A stretch of 64,000 bases of DNA from Hymenobacter cellulosilyticus (lineage in GTDB: Bacteria > Bacteroidota > Bacteroidia > Cytophagales > Hymenobacteraceae): NCBI RefSeq assembly GCF_022919215.1, contig NZ_CP095046.1:2036501-2100500 (forward strand), in the 5' to 3' direction. A model generated the notes under the pieces. It was not told the origin of the DNA and did not search any database. It worked only from the letters and a program-made list of their open reading frames with translations. Within the stretch, counting starts at the first letter, position 1; every line of letters begins with the position of its first letter. Below are positions 9,650-18,501 of this stretch, piece by piece. The position numbers and the translations under genes are program-made.

Positions 9650-11166
9650 ATGACTTATCTCTCCCAACGATTACTCGGCAGGCTAACTCCGCCGTAGCGC
9701 TGCCCGAGGCCTCCCTGCTGACGCTGCCCGAAAAAGTGCTGCAGTTTGGCACCGGCGTGCTGCTGCGCGGCCTGCCCGACTACCTCATCGACAAAGCCAA
9801 CCGCCAGGGCATTTTCAACGGCCGCATCGTGGTGGTCAAGTCGACCGATGGTGGTGACATCAACGCCTTCAGCCGCCAGAGCGGGCTCTACACCCTGGGC
9901 ATCCGGGGCATTGAGGACGGACAGCAGGTCGAGGAAAACGTGGTGTGCTCAGCCATCAGCCGGGTCTTATCGGCCAAAAGCCAGTGGGCCGAGGTGCTGG
10001 AATTTGCCAAGAGCCCTGAACTGCAGTTGGTCATTTCCAACACGACCGAAGTAGGCATTCAGCTGGTGGCCGACGATGTGCGCCAGTCTCCGCCCCAGTC
10101 GTTTCCGGGCAAGCTGCTGGCCGTGCTCTACACCCGCTGGCAAACCTTCGGCGGCGACAAAACCAAAGGCCTGGTGATAGTGCCCACCGAGCTCATTTCC
10201 GACAACGGCAGCAAGCTGGAATGCATTCTGCTGGAGCTGGCCCACCGCAATGAGCTGGAAGCCGAGTTTATCGACTGGCTCGAAACGGCTAACACCTGCT
10301 GCAACTCTCTGGTGGACCGCATCGTGCCCGGTCGACCCGACGCAGCCATGCAGGCGGCTCTGGAAGCCGAGTTGGGCTACTCCGACGATTTGCTCACGAT
10401 GTCGGAAGTGTACCGGCTCTGGGCCATTGAGGGCGACGAAAAGGTGAAGGCGGTGCTGTCGTTTGAGCAGGTCGACAAGGGCGTGGTGATTCAGCCCGAC
10501 ATCAACCTGTTTCGGGAGCTCAAGCTACGCCTGCTCAATGGCACGCACACGCTCAGCTGCGGCCTGGCTTTCCTCAGCGGCGTCGACACGGTGCGCAGCG
10601 CCATGGAAGACGAGGTGCTGAGCAGCTTCATTACCCACCTCATGCAGGACGACTTGCGGGCCGGCATTCCCTACCCGGTGGCCGAGGACGTGTCGCGCGA
10701 GTTTGGCCGGCAGGTGCTGGACCGGTTCCGCAACCCCTTTATCGAGCACCGCTGGCTGGGCATTACCCTGAACTACTCGGCCAAGCTGCAGATGCGGACC
10801 GTGGCCACGCTGGCCTGCTACGCCGAGCGGAAGCAGCAGGCCCCGCGCTACGCGGCCCTGGGCTTTGCGGCTTATTTACTGTTTATGCGCGCCACCCGCC
10901 AGCAGGAGCACACCTGGTACGGGGCGCTGAACGGCGCTGAGTACCCGATTCAGGACGAAAAAGCCGGCTATTTTGCCGACCTCTGGCAGCGCCTGTCGCC
11001 CGCCGAGCTGGTGAGCACCGTGCTGCGCAACCACACGCTGTGGCAGCAGGATCTGACTCAGCTGCCGGGTTTTGCCGACCAGGTTTCGGCCGACCTGCGT
11101 CAGATGCTGAACCAGGGTGTGTATGCCACCATCAGCAGCTTGCTGAACACGCCGGTTTCGGCTTAA
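9650..11166 (+). CDS. uxaB: Tagaturonate reductase / altronate oxidoreductase
   Basis: NAD-dependent enzyme of the mannitol dehydrogenase superfamily that reduces tagaturonate to altronate in galacturonate catabolism. The body is clear: EKVLQFGTGVLLRGLPDYLIDKAN at the nucleotide-binding end and the central LKLRLLNGTHTLSCG motif of UxaB/MtlD enzymes. The start needs comment. The conserved frame has no ATG and opens only from a GTG at 9607. An ATG at 9650 encodes MTYLSQRLLGRLT in the neighbouring frame and joins the conserved frame (AVALPEASLLTLPEK) if one C is added at 9689-9690. That N-terminus resembles UxaB proteins and the error fits the pattern elsewhere, so 9650 is preferred. It follows susD and probably handles sugars released by the locus. 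Confidence 0.88.
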
Positions 11167-11196
11167 GCAGATAAGCCAAACATGTACTGCTAATCG

Positions 11197-11232
11197 AAAA
11201 GCCTGGGTGGATTCTTCTGCTCAGGCTTTTTT
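11197..11232 (+). terminator. Rho-independent terminator after uxaB
   Basis: AAAAGCCTG pairs with CAGGCTTTTTT around a spacer of about 16 nt, some 30 bp past the uxaB stop. Confidence 0.8.
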
Positions 11233-11259
11233 GGTCAACACTTCTTTCCCCGACTCCCG

Positions 11260-13272
11260 ATGCCGCACCCACGACTGAAACACGTTCTGCTACTCTTGCT
11301 CGGCCTGCTGAGCCTGCAACCGGCCCAGGCCCAGAAGCAGTACGACGTGCTCGACTGGAAAGCCAATGTGTCGCTCAATACGTCTCTGGTGCAGCAGATG
11401 CACCAGCAGTACGACGGGCGCCGCGCGGCTCTGGCCCAGGCCCGGCAGTCGGAGGCGGGCCTGCGGGCCTACCGCGACAGTGCCCGGGCGCGCTTTCGCC
11501 GGATTCTGGGGCCCATGCCGGCCAAAACACCCCTCAAAGCCCGCGTGACCGGCCAGCTGCCCCGCGACGGGTACCGCATCGAGAAAGTGGTGTACGAAAG
11601 CACGCCCAAGCACCACGTGACGGCCAACCTTTACGTGCCCAACGGGTCCAGAAAGAAGCTGCCCGGCGTGCTGCTGTTTTGCGGGCACGAGGCCGAGTCG
11701 AAAGCCACCGAGTCGTACCAGAAAACCGCCATTCTCTTCGCCAAAAACGGCTTTGTGGTGTTCGTCATTGACCCGATTTCGCAGGGTGAGCGGTACCAGC
11801 TGGTAGATGCGGCCGGCAAGCCCCTGACCCGCGGCGGCACCACCGAGCACACCTTGCTCAACAGCGAATCGGCGCTGCTGGGCACCGGCAGCGTGGCCGA
11901 TGAGCTCTGGGACAACGTGCGTGGCCTCGACTACCTACTCACCCGCCCCGAAGTAGACGCCGCACGAATCGGAGCCTTGGGCAACTCCGGGGGCGCCACC
12001 CAAACGGCCTACTTCATCGGCTACGACGAGCGGGTAAAAGTGGCCTCGCTGTGCAGCTACGTGGCCACCGGTGAGCGGGTCCTGGAACTCACCGGCCCTT
12101 CCGACGGCTGCGTGATGATTCCCGGCGCCGGCGCGGCCCGCCTCGATGTGGCCGACTGGCCCATCATGTTTGCGCCCCAGCCCCTGCAAATCCTGGCCGG
12201 CCGCTTCGACTTCGTGGATTACAACATCATCCAGGAAACCTACGCCGAGCTGCGTCAGGTGTACACTGGCCTGGGCCAACCCGAGAAAGTCAGCCTGTTT
12301 ACCTACGACGACGGGCACGGCATTTCCCAACCCAAGCGCGAGGCCGCCGTGCAATGGTTTCGCCGCTGGCTCTACCAGGATAACCAGCCGGTGCAGGAGG
12401 GAAGCCTGGCTACTCTGAAACCCGAGGAGCTGTGGAGTATCCGCACCGGGCAGGTTTCGACGGCCTACAAAGACGAAGTACTGCTGCCCCAGCGCAACCT
12501 AGTTCGGGCGGCCGAGCTGGCCCGCCACCGTCCCAAAGCCGACGCTCAGCACAACCTGCCCGCCCTGATTCGGGAGCAGCTGCGCCTGCCCGCCCAACTC
12601 GACGCACCCGTGGCGGTAGAGTGGAAAGGCGAGGTCCAGACCAAAGGCAACGTGACCCTGCGCAAGCTCATTATCCGGCGTGAGGGCGAAGTCCCGCTAC
12701 CGGCGCTACTGGCCTTGCCCGCCGGCGAAGCACCCGTGACCAAAGTGGTGCTGTGGCTGCCCGAGCGCGGCAAACGTACCCTGGCCGACAGCACGGCCCT
12801 GCTGCAAAGCTGCCTACAGCAAAACTGCGCCGTGCTGCTCGCCGACCTGCGCGGCCTGGGCGAAACGGCCGACCCGGAGCAGTTCAACGACAAGAAGTTC
12901 TACAACAGCGAGTACCGCAACGCCTTGCTGGCCCTACACACCGGGCAGCCGCTGTTGGGGCAGCGCGTGGTGGATGTGTTTATGGCGTTGCGCTTTCTAG
13001 CGCAAACGCCGCGCCTGCAGCCGGCGCCCGTGGAGCTATACGCCACGGGCCGGGCGGCGCTGGTAGCCCAGCATGCCGCTCTGCTCGCGCCCCGCATTAG
13101 TGGCGTCTGGCTTGGGCCGGGTACCATCACGTCGTTTACGCAAGTGCTGGCCCAGCCCACGGCCAAGGACTGGTACTCGCTGGTGCTGCCGGGCGTGCTG
13201 CTGCGCTACGACCTGCCTGATCTGACCACCGCGTTGGAGCAGCAGCAGCGGCTGATTCCGGGGAATAAGTAG
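11260..13272 (+). CDS. Secreted two-domain alpha/beta-hydrolase, probable pectin or xylan esterase
   Basis: Signal peptide at residues 1-24 (LLLLLGLLSLQPAQAQ). The N-terminal alpha/beta-hydrolase (about 90-375) has the nucleophile elbow GALGNSGG with Ser243, a likely acid around Asp317-Asp320 (GRFDFVDYN) and His353 in DDGHGIS, so the triad looks complete. A second alpha/beta-like domain (about 430-670) has YATGRAALV where an elbow would be and lacks a nucleophile serine, so it is probably non-catalytic. The size and layout resemble Bacteroidota esterases annotated as acetylxylan esterase-like, including CE19 pectin methylesterases; family assignment is an inference. It sits between tagaturonate reductase and the uronate symporter, which fits de-esterification of pectin. 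No frame break. Confidence 0.78.
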   Translation: MPHPRLKHVLLLLLGLLSLQPAQAQKQYDVLDWKANVSLNTSLVQQMHQQYDGRRAALAQARQSEAGLRAYRDSARARFRRILGPMPAKTPLKARVTGQLPRDGYRIEKVVYESTPKHHVTANLYVPNGSRKKLPGVLLFCGHEAESKATESYQKTAILFAKNGFVVFVIDPISQGERYQLVDAAGKPLTRGGTTEHTLLNSESALLGTGSVADELWDNVRGLDYLLTRPEVDAARIGALGNSGGATQTAYFIGYDERVKVASLCSYVATGERVLELTGPSDGCVMIPGAGAARLDVADWPIMFAPQPLQILAGRFDFVDYNIIQETYAELRQVYTGLGQPEKVSLFTYDDGHGISQPKREAAVQWFRRWLYQDNQPVQEGSLATLKPEELWSIRTGQVSTAYKDEVLLPQRNLVRAAELARHRPKADAQHNLPALIREQLRLPAQLDAPVAVEWKGEVQTKGNVTLRKLIIRREGEVPLPALLALPAGEAPVTKVVLWLPERGKRTLADSTALLQSCLQQNCAVLLADLRGLGETADPEQFNDKKFYNSEYRNALLALHTGQPLLGQRVVDVFMALRFLAQTPRLQPAPVELYATGRAALVAQHAALLAPRISGVWLGPGTITSFTQVLAQPTAKDWYSLVLPGVLLRYDLPDLTTALEQQQRLIPGNK

Positions 13273-13298
13273 GTGGCGGGAAGGGCCGATCAGGGTTT

Positions 13299-13314
13299 AC
13301 GCAATCGGTTGCGG
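13299..13314. promoter_or_regulatory. LacI-type operator candidate upstream of the SSS symporter
   Basis: ACGCAATCGGTTGCGG is a near-palindrome (CGCAA / TTGCG around TCGG) of the PurR/LacI operator class, 168 bp upstream of the symporter ATG. It shares the CGCAA/TTGCG half-sites, but not the AACGTT core, with the composite operators of this locus. It could be bound by the same or a related regulator. Confidence 0.45.
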
Positions 13315-13481
13315 TAGTTTATGTGGCCTCAGAGAGGGTTAAAACCGGGATTTACCGCTTTATTTAGACTCCCAAGGGTGGAACTCAGAGCGCAGAAACT
13401 TAGCTTTAGCCGACCTTTCCGCGTGCAGTTGGTCCTGGCTCCGCGCTCCACCTCGAATTCCCTACTCTTTCACCGCTTTCA

Positions 13482-15163
13482 ATGAATCAACTCGCCACCC
13501 TAGATTACATTGTATTCTTTGTCTATTTCCTGATTGTATCGGGATACGGCATCTGGATCTACCGTCGCAAAACCGGCCATGATGGTACGGCGGAAGGCGA
13601 CTCCAAGGACTACTTTCTGGCCGAAGGCTCCCTGACCTGGTGGGCCATCGGCTCCTCACTCATTGCCTCCAACATTTCGGCTGAGCAGTTTGTGGGCATG
13701 TCGGGCTCGGGCTTTAAGATGGGCCTGGCCATTGCCACCTACGAATGGATGGCGGCCCTCACGCTCATCATCGTGGCCGTGTTCTTTATTCCGGTGTATC
13801 TGAAGAACCACATCTTCACGATGCCCCAGTTCCTGCACCAACGCTACAACGGCACCGTGGCCATGATTATGGCCATTTTCTGGCTGATGCTCTACGTAGT
13901 CGTCAACCTGACCTCCATTCTGTACCTGGGCGCCATTGCCATCAGCAGCATTGCCGGCCTCAACCTGACCTTCTGCATGTACGCCCTGGCCGTGTTTGCC
14001 GTCATTATCACCCTGGGGGCATGAAGGTAATCGGCTTCACCGACGTAATTCAGGTGTTCTTCCTGATTCTGGGCGGTTTAGCTACAACCTATCTGGCCCT
14101 CGACATGGTGGCCCACCACTACGGGGAATCGGGTGTTATCAGCGGCTTTAGGCTGATGCAGGATCAGGCCGCCGACCACTTCCAGATGATTTTCAAGCAG
14201 GACAACCCCAATTTCATCGACCTGCCGGGCCTGACCGTGCTGCTCGGCGGTATGTGGATTGTAAACCTGAACTACTGGGGTTGCAATCAGTACATCACCC
14301 AGCGCGCCCTCGGTGCCGACCTGCCCACGGCCCGCGCCGGTATTCTGTTTGCGGCTTTCCTGAAGCTGCTCATGCCCATCATCGTGGTGCTGCCCGGCAT
14401 TGCCGCTTACGTGCTTTTCAAGCAGGACATCTTCGGCCCCGAGATGATGCAGGATGGGGAAGTAAACCCCGACCGCGCCTACCCCGTGCTGCTCAACATT
14501 CTGCCCGTGGGCTTGAAAGGCCTGTCCTTCGCCGCCCTGACGGCCGCCGTAGTAGCCTCGCTGGCTGGTAAGGCCAACTCCATTGCCACCATCTTCACCC
14601 TCGACATCTACAAGAAAGTTCTCAACGAAGGCGCTTCGGAAAAGAAGCTTGTCGCTGTGGGTAAGATTGCCGTGGTAGTTGCCATGATTCTGGGCGTACT
14701 GATTGCGCCCCACCTGGGTATCGACAAGAAGGGCGGCTTCCAGTACATTCAGGAATACACCGGCTTCGTGTCGCCGGGTATTTTTGCCATGTTCATTCTG
14801 GGCTTCTTTTGGAAAAAAACGACTTCCAACGCGGCCCTGTTTGCCACCATTGGCGGCTTTTTGCTCTCCATCATGTTCAAGTTCCTGCCCGGCCTCGTGG
14901 ACCTCTCGTTCCTGGCCCCGTTGGGCTTCGCGGTGAAAAGCCAGGCCGGCGTCTACGAAATTCCCTTCCTCGACCGGATGGGCTTCGTGTTCGTCATCTG
15001 CATTATCGTGATGGTCATCATCAGTCTGTTCGAAACCAGCCGCGGCGTGGTAGCCAAAGGTCTGGAAGTAGATGCCAGCATGTTCAAGCCCCAGCGCAGC
15101 TTCACCATCGGCGCCATGGTCATTGCCGTCCTGCTGACGGCCCTGTACACCATTTACTGGTAA
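13482..15163 (+). CDS. Sodium:solute symporter (SSS / SLC5 family), probable hexuronate uptake (one frame break)
   Basis: Inner-membrane Na+-coupled sugar or uronate transporter. The N-terminus DYIVFFVYFLIVSGYGIW is the first helix, and SSLIASNISAEQFVGMSGSG is the conserved SSS helix-2 stretch; about 13-14 hydrophobic segments follow to the C-terminus. The frame breaks in the G run at 14015-14019; one added G gives ITLGGMKVIGFTDVIQV and restores a protein of about 560 residues, normal for the family. The gene is preceded by a LacI-type site and followed by a strong terminator, so it is probably its own transcription unit. Galacturonate or glucuronate as substrate is inferred from uxaB and the pectin esterases nearby. 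Confidence 0.88.
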
Positions 15164-15201
15164 CATCGGTAGGAGGGAAGACCTTCGGTACTTTTGAGCA
15201 A

Positions 15202-15236
15202 GGCGGCTGCACTCTCGTGCAGCCGCCTTTTGTTTT
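15202..15236 (+). terminator. Rho-independent terminator after the symporter
   Basis: Perfect 10-bp stem GGCGGCTGCA / TGCAGCCGCC, 6-nt loop, then TTTGTTTTT. Confidence 0.88.
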
Positions 15237-15257
15237 TCCTATCCTAAAATTTCAGGC

Positions 15258-15355
15258 CGTCATGCTGAGCTTGCCGAAGCATTTCTACCGCTTCGTTGTG
15301 CATGCCTCAGGGATTAGCAGGGCTGTAGAGATGCTTCGGCAAGCTTAGCATGACG
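15258..15355. repeat. Intergenic inverted repeat, family B, complete copy
   Basis: A 25-bp arm beginning CGTCATGCTGAGCTTG and its reverse complement (24/25 identical) at 15331-15355 enclose about 48 bp. A truncated copy of the same arm plus part of the interior (ACCGCTTCGTTG) occurs at 34564. No coding capacity; MITE/REP-like. Confidence 0.75.
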
Positions 15356-15419
15356 TTCTTTTTGTAACAATAAGTACTTGTCTGTTCGCTTCGTGCCACA
15401 CCGAATGACAGTAACTAGT

Positions 15420-15451
15420 GGCAACGTTCCCGGCAACGTTTGCGCAAATAA
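15420..15451. promoter_or_regulatory. Composite LacI-type operator upstream of the CE12-CE8 operon
   Basis: GGCAACGTTCCC followed directly by GGCAACGTTTGCGCAAATA, with the same spacing as the element at 4109-4140 and 30 of 32 bases identical. It ends about 150 bp before the first CE12 start. The repeat of so long an element in front of two functionally linked units is the strongest regulatory signal in the window. Confidence 0.68.
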
Positions 15452-15603
15452 ACTCTTGAAGCTCCTCTTTTCTGGCGGGGAATTGGCCTTACTTGCCTAA
15501 ACGCGCAACCCGGCTCGGGGTACAAGCGGGCTGACAGGCCGGCGGCCACCCCGGATGGGACACGCAGACGAACTTGCCACATCCCACCCTTCACCCGATC
15601 TGC

Positions 15604-16388
15604 ATGGTTCACCGTGTGCTTTCTATGGCCGCCGCGTGCTGCCTGCTGGCCTTGCTGGCCTTCACCGGCGCCCCGCCCGCCGCCATCAAAGTCTACCTCA
15701 TCGGCGACTCTACCATGGCCAACAAGGAGGAAAAAGCCTTTCCCGAAACCGGCTGGGGCATGCCGTTCAAGTACTTCTTCGACGAAACCGTCACCGTCGA
15801 CAACCGGGCCATGAATGGGCGTAGCACCAAGTCGTTCCTGGCCGAAAACCGCTGGCAGCCCGTGGCCGCTGACCTTAAACCCGGTGATTACGTCTTCATC
15901 CAGTTTGGCCACAACGACGAGGTGCCGACCAAGGCCAACTACACTCCCGAAGCCGATTTTCGGGCTAACCTTGTGCGCTTTATCACTGAAACCCGGGCCA
16001 AGAAAGCCACGCCGGTGCTACTCACGCCCGTTGCCCGCCGCAAGTTCGATGCCGCGGGCAAAGTCGAGGAAACCCACGCCGTGTACGCCGGCATTGTGCG
16101 CACCGTGGCTCAGGAGCAGAAAGTAGCCCTGATTGACCTGGACGCCACTAGCCTGGCTTTGCTTCAGCAGTTCGGGGTCGAAAACTCTAAGCTGCTCTTC
16201 AACCACCTAGCCCAGGTGAGCACCCCAACTACCCCGCCGGCCGCGACGACAACACCCACTTCAGTGAGTTGGGTGCCCGCAAGATGGCCCAGCTCGTGCT
16301 GGCCGACATCCGCACCCTCAAGCTGGAACTGGCCGACCGTATTGTGAAGCGAGAAGTCAAAAAGACTGTGGACGCGCAGGCCCGGTAA
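15604..16388 (+). CDS. Rhamnogalacturonan acetylesterase-like SGNH hydrolase, CE12, first copy (one frame break)
   Basis: Secreted esterase that removes acetyl groups from rhamnogalacturonan I. ATG at 15604 gives a signal peptide (VLSMAAACCLLALLAFTGA). The SGNH blocks are present: IGDSTMA with the nucleophile Ser, NGRSTKSFLAENRW, FIQFGHNDE, and DNTHFSELGA with the catalytic Asp and His. The last block is reached only after adding one G at 16215-16216, which turns the end into a close match of the second copy (HPNY ... DNTHFSELGARKMAQL) and gives about 261 residues. Strongly similar to the next gene along its whole length, so the pair is a tandem duplication. It is the first gene after the composite operator. 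Confidence 0.88.
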
Positions 16389-16409
16389 ACAAGGGCCTCT
16401 TTCTTCATT

Positions 16410-16560
16410 TGTCATCCTGAGCCTGCGAAGGACCTTCCTCTTCTAGCCTACTAAGCCAACTACCAGCGTGCTTTAGCTCTGCTCAAGGCTAGACAGGAAG
16501 TACATTGAAGAAAGCTTTGTCACTACTCAGAGCAAGGTCCTTTGCAGGCTCAGGAAGACA
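16410..16560. repeat. Intergenic inverted repeat, family C
   Basis: A 27-bp arm beginning TGTCATCCTGAGCCTGCG is repeated inverted at 16534-16560 with 25 of 27 bases identical, enclosing about 97 bp. It lies between the two CE12 genes, within 35 bp of the second start. No ORF inside. Confidence 0.72.
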
Positions 16561-16594
16561 GAATAATTATTTGTTGTTCCCAAACCCACCCGCT

Positions 16595-17413
16595 ATGCAA
16601 ACATCCTGGCTGAAACGCCTCTGGCCCCTGGCCGTGCTGCTGTTGCTTTCCTTTGCCGGAGCGCCGCCCAAGAAGATCAAGCTCTACCTCATCGGCGACT
16701 CCACCATTGCCCAGAAGGTCAAGCAGACCTTCCCCGAAACCGGCTGGGGCATGCCGCTGCCCACGTTCTTCGACTCGACGGTGGTCGTCGACAACCGGGC
16801 CCAGAACGGGCGTAGCACCCGCACGTTTCTGGCTGAGAACCGCTGGCAGCCCATTGTGGACGCCCTGCAGGAAGGCGACTACGTCTTCATTCAGTTCGGC
16901 CACAATGACGAGTCGGAAGCCCACCCGGACCGCTATACCTCTCCAGCCGACTTCCGCCAGAACCTGCGCAAGTTCGTGACCGAGACGCGGGCCAAGAAAG
17001 GCTACCCGGTGCTAATTACGCCCGTCACCCGCCGCAAATTCGACAAGGAAGGCAAGCAGCAGGAAACCCATGCGCCCTACACTACCGCCACGGTGGACGT
17101 AGCCCGGGAGCTAAAGGTGCCGCTGATTGACCTCGACAAGATGAGCCGGGAGCTGCTGCAGAAATACGGCGTCGAAAACTCCAAGCTGCTGTTTCTGCAG
17201 CTTGAGCCCGGCGACCATCCCAACTACCCCTACGGCCGCAACGACAACACCCATTTCAGTGAGCTAGGCGCCCGCAAGATGGCCCAGCTGGTCATGAGCC
17301 AGGTAGTAGCCCAGAAGCTGCCCCTTTTGTCGGAGCGCATTGCTAAGCCCACGGCCAAAAACGCCGTGCCGCCCGCTAAAACCGGCAAAGACGCCCAACC
17401 CACCACGCCATGA
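16595..17413 (+). CDS. Rhamnogalacturonan acetylesterase-like SGNH hydrolase, CE12, second copy
   Basis: Intact paralogue of the preceding gene, 272 residues. The ATG at 16595 precedes a good signal peptide (LWPLAVLLLLSFAGA); an upstream in-frame start would add a non-secretory leader from inside the repeat, so it was rejected. Catalytic residues: Ser36 in IGDST, the Gly/Asn blocks NGRSTRTFLAENRW and FGHNDE, and Asp217/His220 in DNTHFSELGA. The C-terminal 30 residues are a Lys/Pro/Ala-rich tail that the first copy lacks. Its stop overlaps the next start (ATGA), so it is translationally coupled to the CE8 pectinesterase: deacetylation and demethylation enzymes in one transcript. Confidence 0.92.
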   Translation: MQTSWLKRLWPLAVLLLLSFAGAPPKKIKLYLIGDSTIAQKVKQTFPETGWGMPLPTFFDSTVVVDNRAQNGRSTRTFLAENRWQPIVDALQEGDYVFIQFGHNDESEAHPDRYTSPADFRQNLRKFVTETRAKKGYPVLITPVTRRKFDKEGKQQETHAPYTTATVDVARELKVPLIDLDKMSRELLQKYGVENSKLLFLQLEPGDHPNYPYGRNDNTHFSELGARKMAQLVMSQVVAQKLPLLSERIAKPTAKNAVPPAKTGKDAQPTTP

Positions 17414-18366
17414 GGAAATTCCTAACACTGCTCAGCCTGAGCTGGGTGCTGCTAATCGGCCGCGCCTTTGGCTACGATTTCGTGGTGGCCCAGGACGGCT
17501 CGGGGCAGTACCGCACCGTGCAGGAAGCCTTCAACGCCGTGCCCGACTTCCGCAAGAAAGTCACCACTATCTTCATCAAAAAGGGCGTTTACAAGGAAAA
17601 GCTCATCCTGGCCGGCTCCAAGAATCTGGTCAAGATTATTGGCGAGGACCGGGAAAAAACCATCCTGACCTACGACGACTACAACCAGAAGAAGAACATC
17701 TTCGGTGAGGACAAGGGCACCTCGGGCTCGTCGAGCATCTACATCTACGGCTCCGACTTCTCGGCCGAGAATATCACCTTCCAAAACTCCTCGGGTCCCG
17801 TGGGCCAGGCCGTGGCCGTGTGGGTGGCCGGCGACAAAGCCCGGTTCCGGAACTGCCGCTTCCTGGGCTTCCAGGACACGCTCTACACCTACGGCTACGG
17901 CAGCCGGCAGTACTACAAAGACTGCTACATCGAGGGCACTGTGGACTTCATCTTCGGCTCCAGCACGGCCTTTTTCGAGGACTGCACTATCTTCTGCAAG
18001 AAGGGTGGGGGCTACGTCACGGCTGCTTCCACCCCCGACAGCACCCGCTACGGCTACGTGTTCCAGAACTGCAAAATCACCGGCGACGCCCCGGCAGGCA
18101 GCTTTATGCTGGGTCGGCCCTGGCGGCCCTATGCTAAGACGGTCTACATCAAGTGTGAGCTGGGCGAACAAATCAGCGCCGTGGGCTGGGACCATTGGGG
18201 CAAGGAAACCAACAAGCAAACCGCCTACTACGCCGAGTACCAAAGCAAGGGCAAAGGCGCCCAGCCCAAGCAGCGCGCAGCCTGGAGTAACCAGCTCACC
18301 GACGAAGAAGCCAAGCAGTACACCCGCGAAAAAGTGTTCCGCAACTGGGACCCGACCAAGGACTAG
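17410..18366 (+). CDS. Pectinesterase (CE8), periplasmic or secreted
   Basis: Hydrolyses methyl esters of homogalacturonan. Signal peptide about 1-21 (LLSLSWVLLIGRAFG). Single CE8 right-handed beta-helix with every signature block: DGSGQYRTVQEA, GQAVAV with Gln133, QDTLY with Gln155 and Asp156, GTVDFIFGSS with Asp179, and LGRPW with Arg236. 318 residues, the usual size for a one-domain enzyme. It overlaps the upstream CE12 gene by 4 bp and is therefore in its operon. Unlike the first pectinesterase in the window it has no T9SS sorting domain, so it probably acts in the periplasm. Confidence 0.95.
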   Translation: MRKFLTLLSLSWVLLIGRAFGYDFVVAQDGSGQYRTVQEAFNAVPDFRKKVTTIFIKKGVYKEKLILAGSKNLVKIIGEDREKTILTYDDYNQKKNIFGEDKGTSGSSSIYIYGSDFSAENITFQNSSGPVGQAVAVWVAGDKARFRNCRFLGFQDTLYTYGYGSRQYYKDCYIEGTVDFIFGSSTAFFEDCTIFCKKGGGYVTAASTPDSTRYGYVFQNCKITGDAPAGSFMLGRPWRPYAKTVYIKCELGEQISAVGWDHWGKETNKQTAYYAEYQSKGKGAQPKQRAAWSNQLTDEEAKQYTREKVFRNWDPTKD

Positions 18367-18392
18367 CGCTTATCTGGTTGCCCCGCCAAAAG

Positions 18393-18466
18393 AACGTCAT
18401 GTCGGTTGCCCTCGCGCCCGAGATGGTTCCTCTCTGCTTGAAGCGCAGAATGGTCGACATGAGGTT
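18393..18466. repeat. Weak intergenic inverted repeat
   Basis: Ends AACGTCATGTCG and CGACATGAGGTT resemble the GTCATGTCGACC ends of the repeat at 34618, but the arms pair over only about 8 bp and the centre does not match. Possibly a decayed member of the same family. Confidence 0.35.
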
Positions 18467-18501
18467 CTGTTATCCTTTTTATAGAAGTATTGAGCTGCTG
18501 A

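Noticed and set aside
14015..14019. Programmed frameshifting in the symporter, rny or other genes
   Set aside because: No slippery heptamer with a downstream structure was seen, the breaks fall at ordinary G/C runs in 19 unrelated genes, and all have the same direction. Assembly error explains them better.
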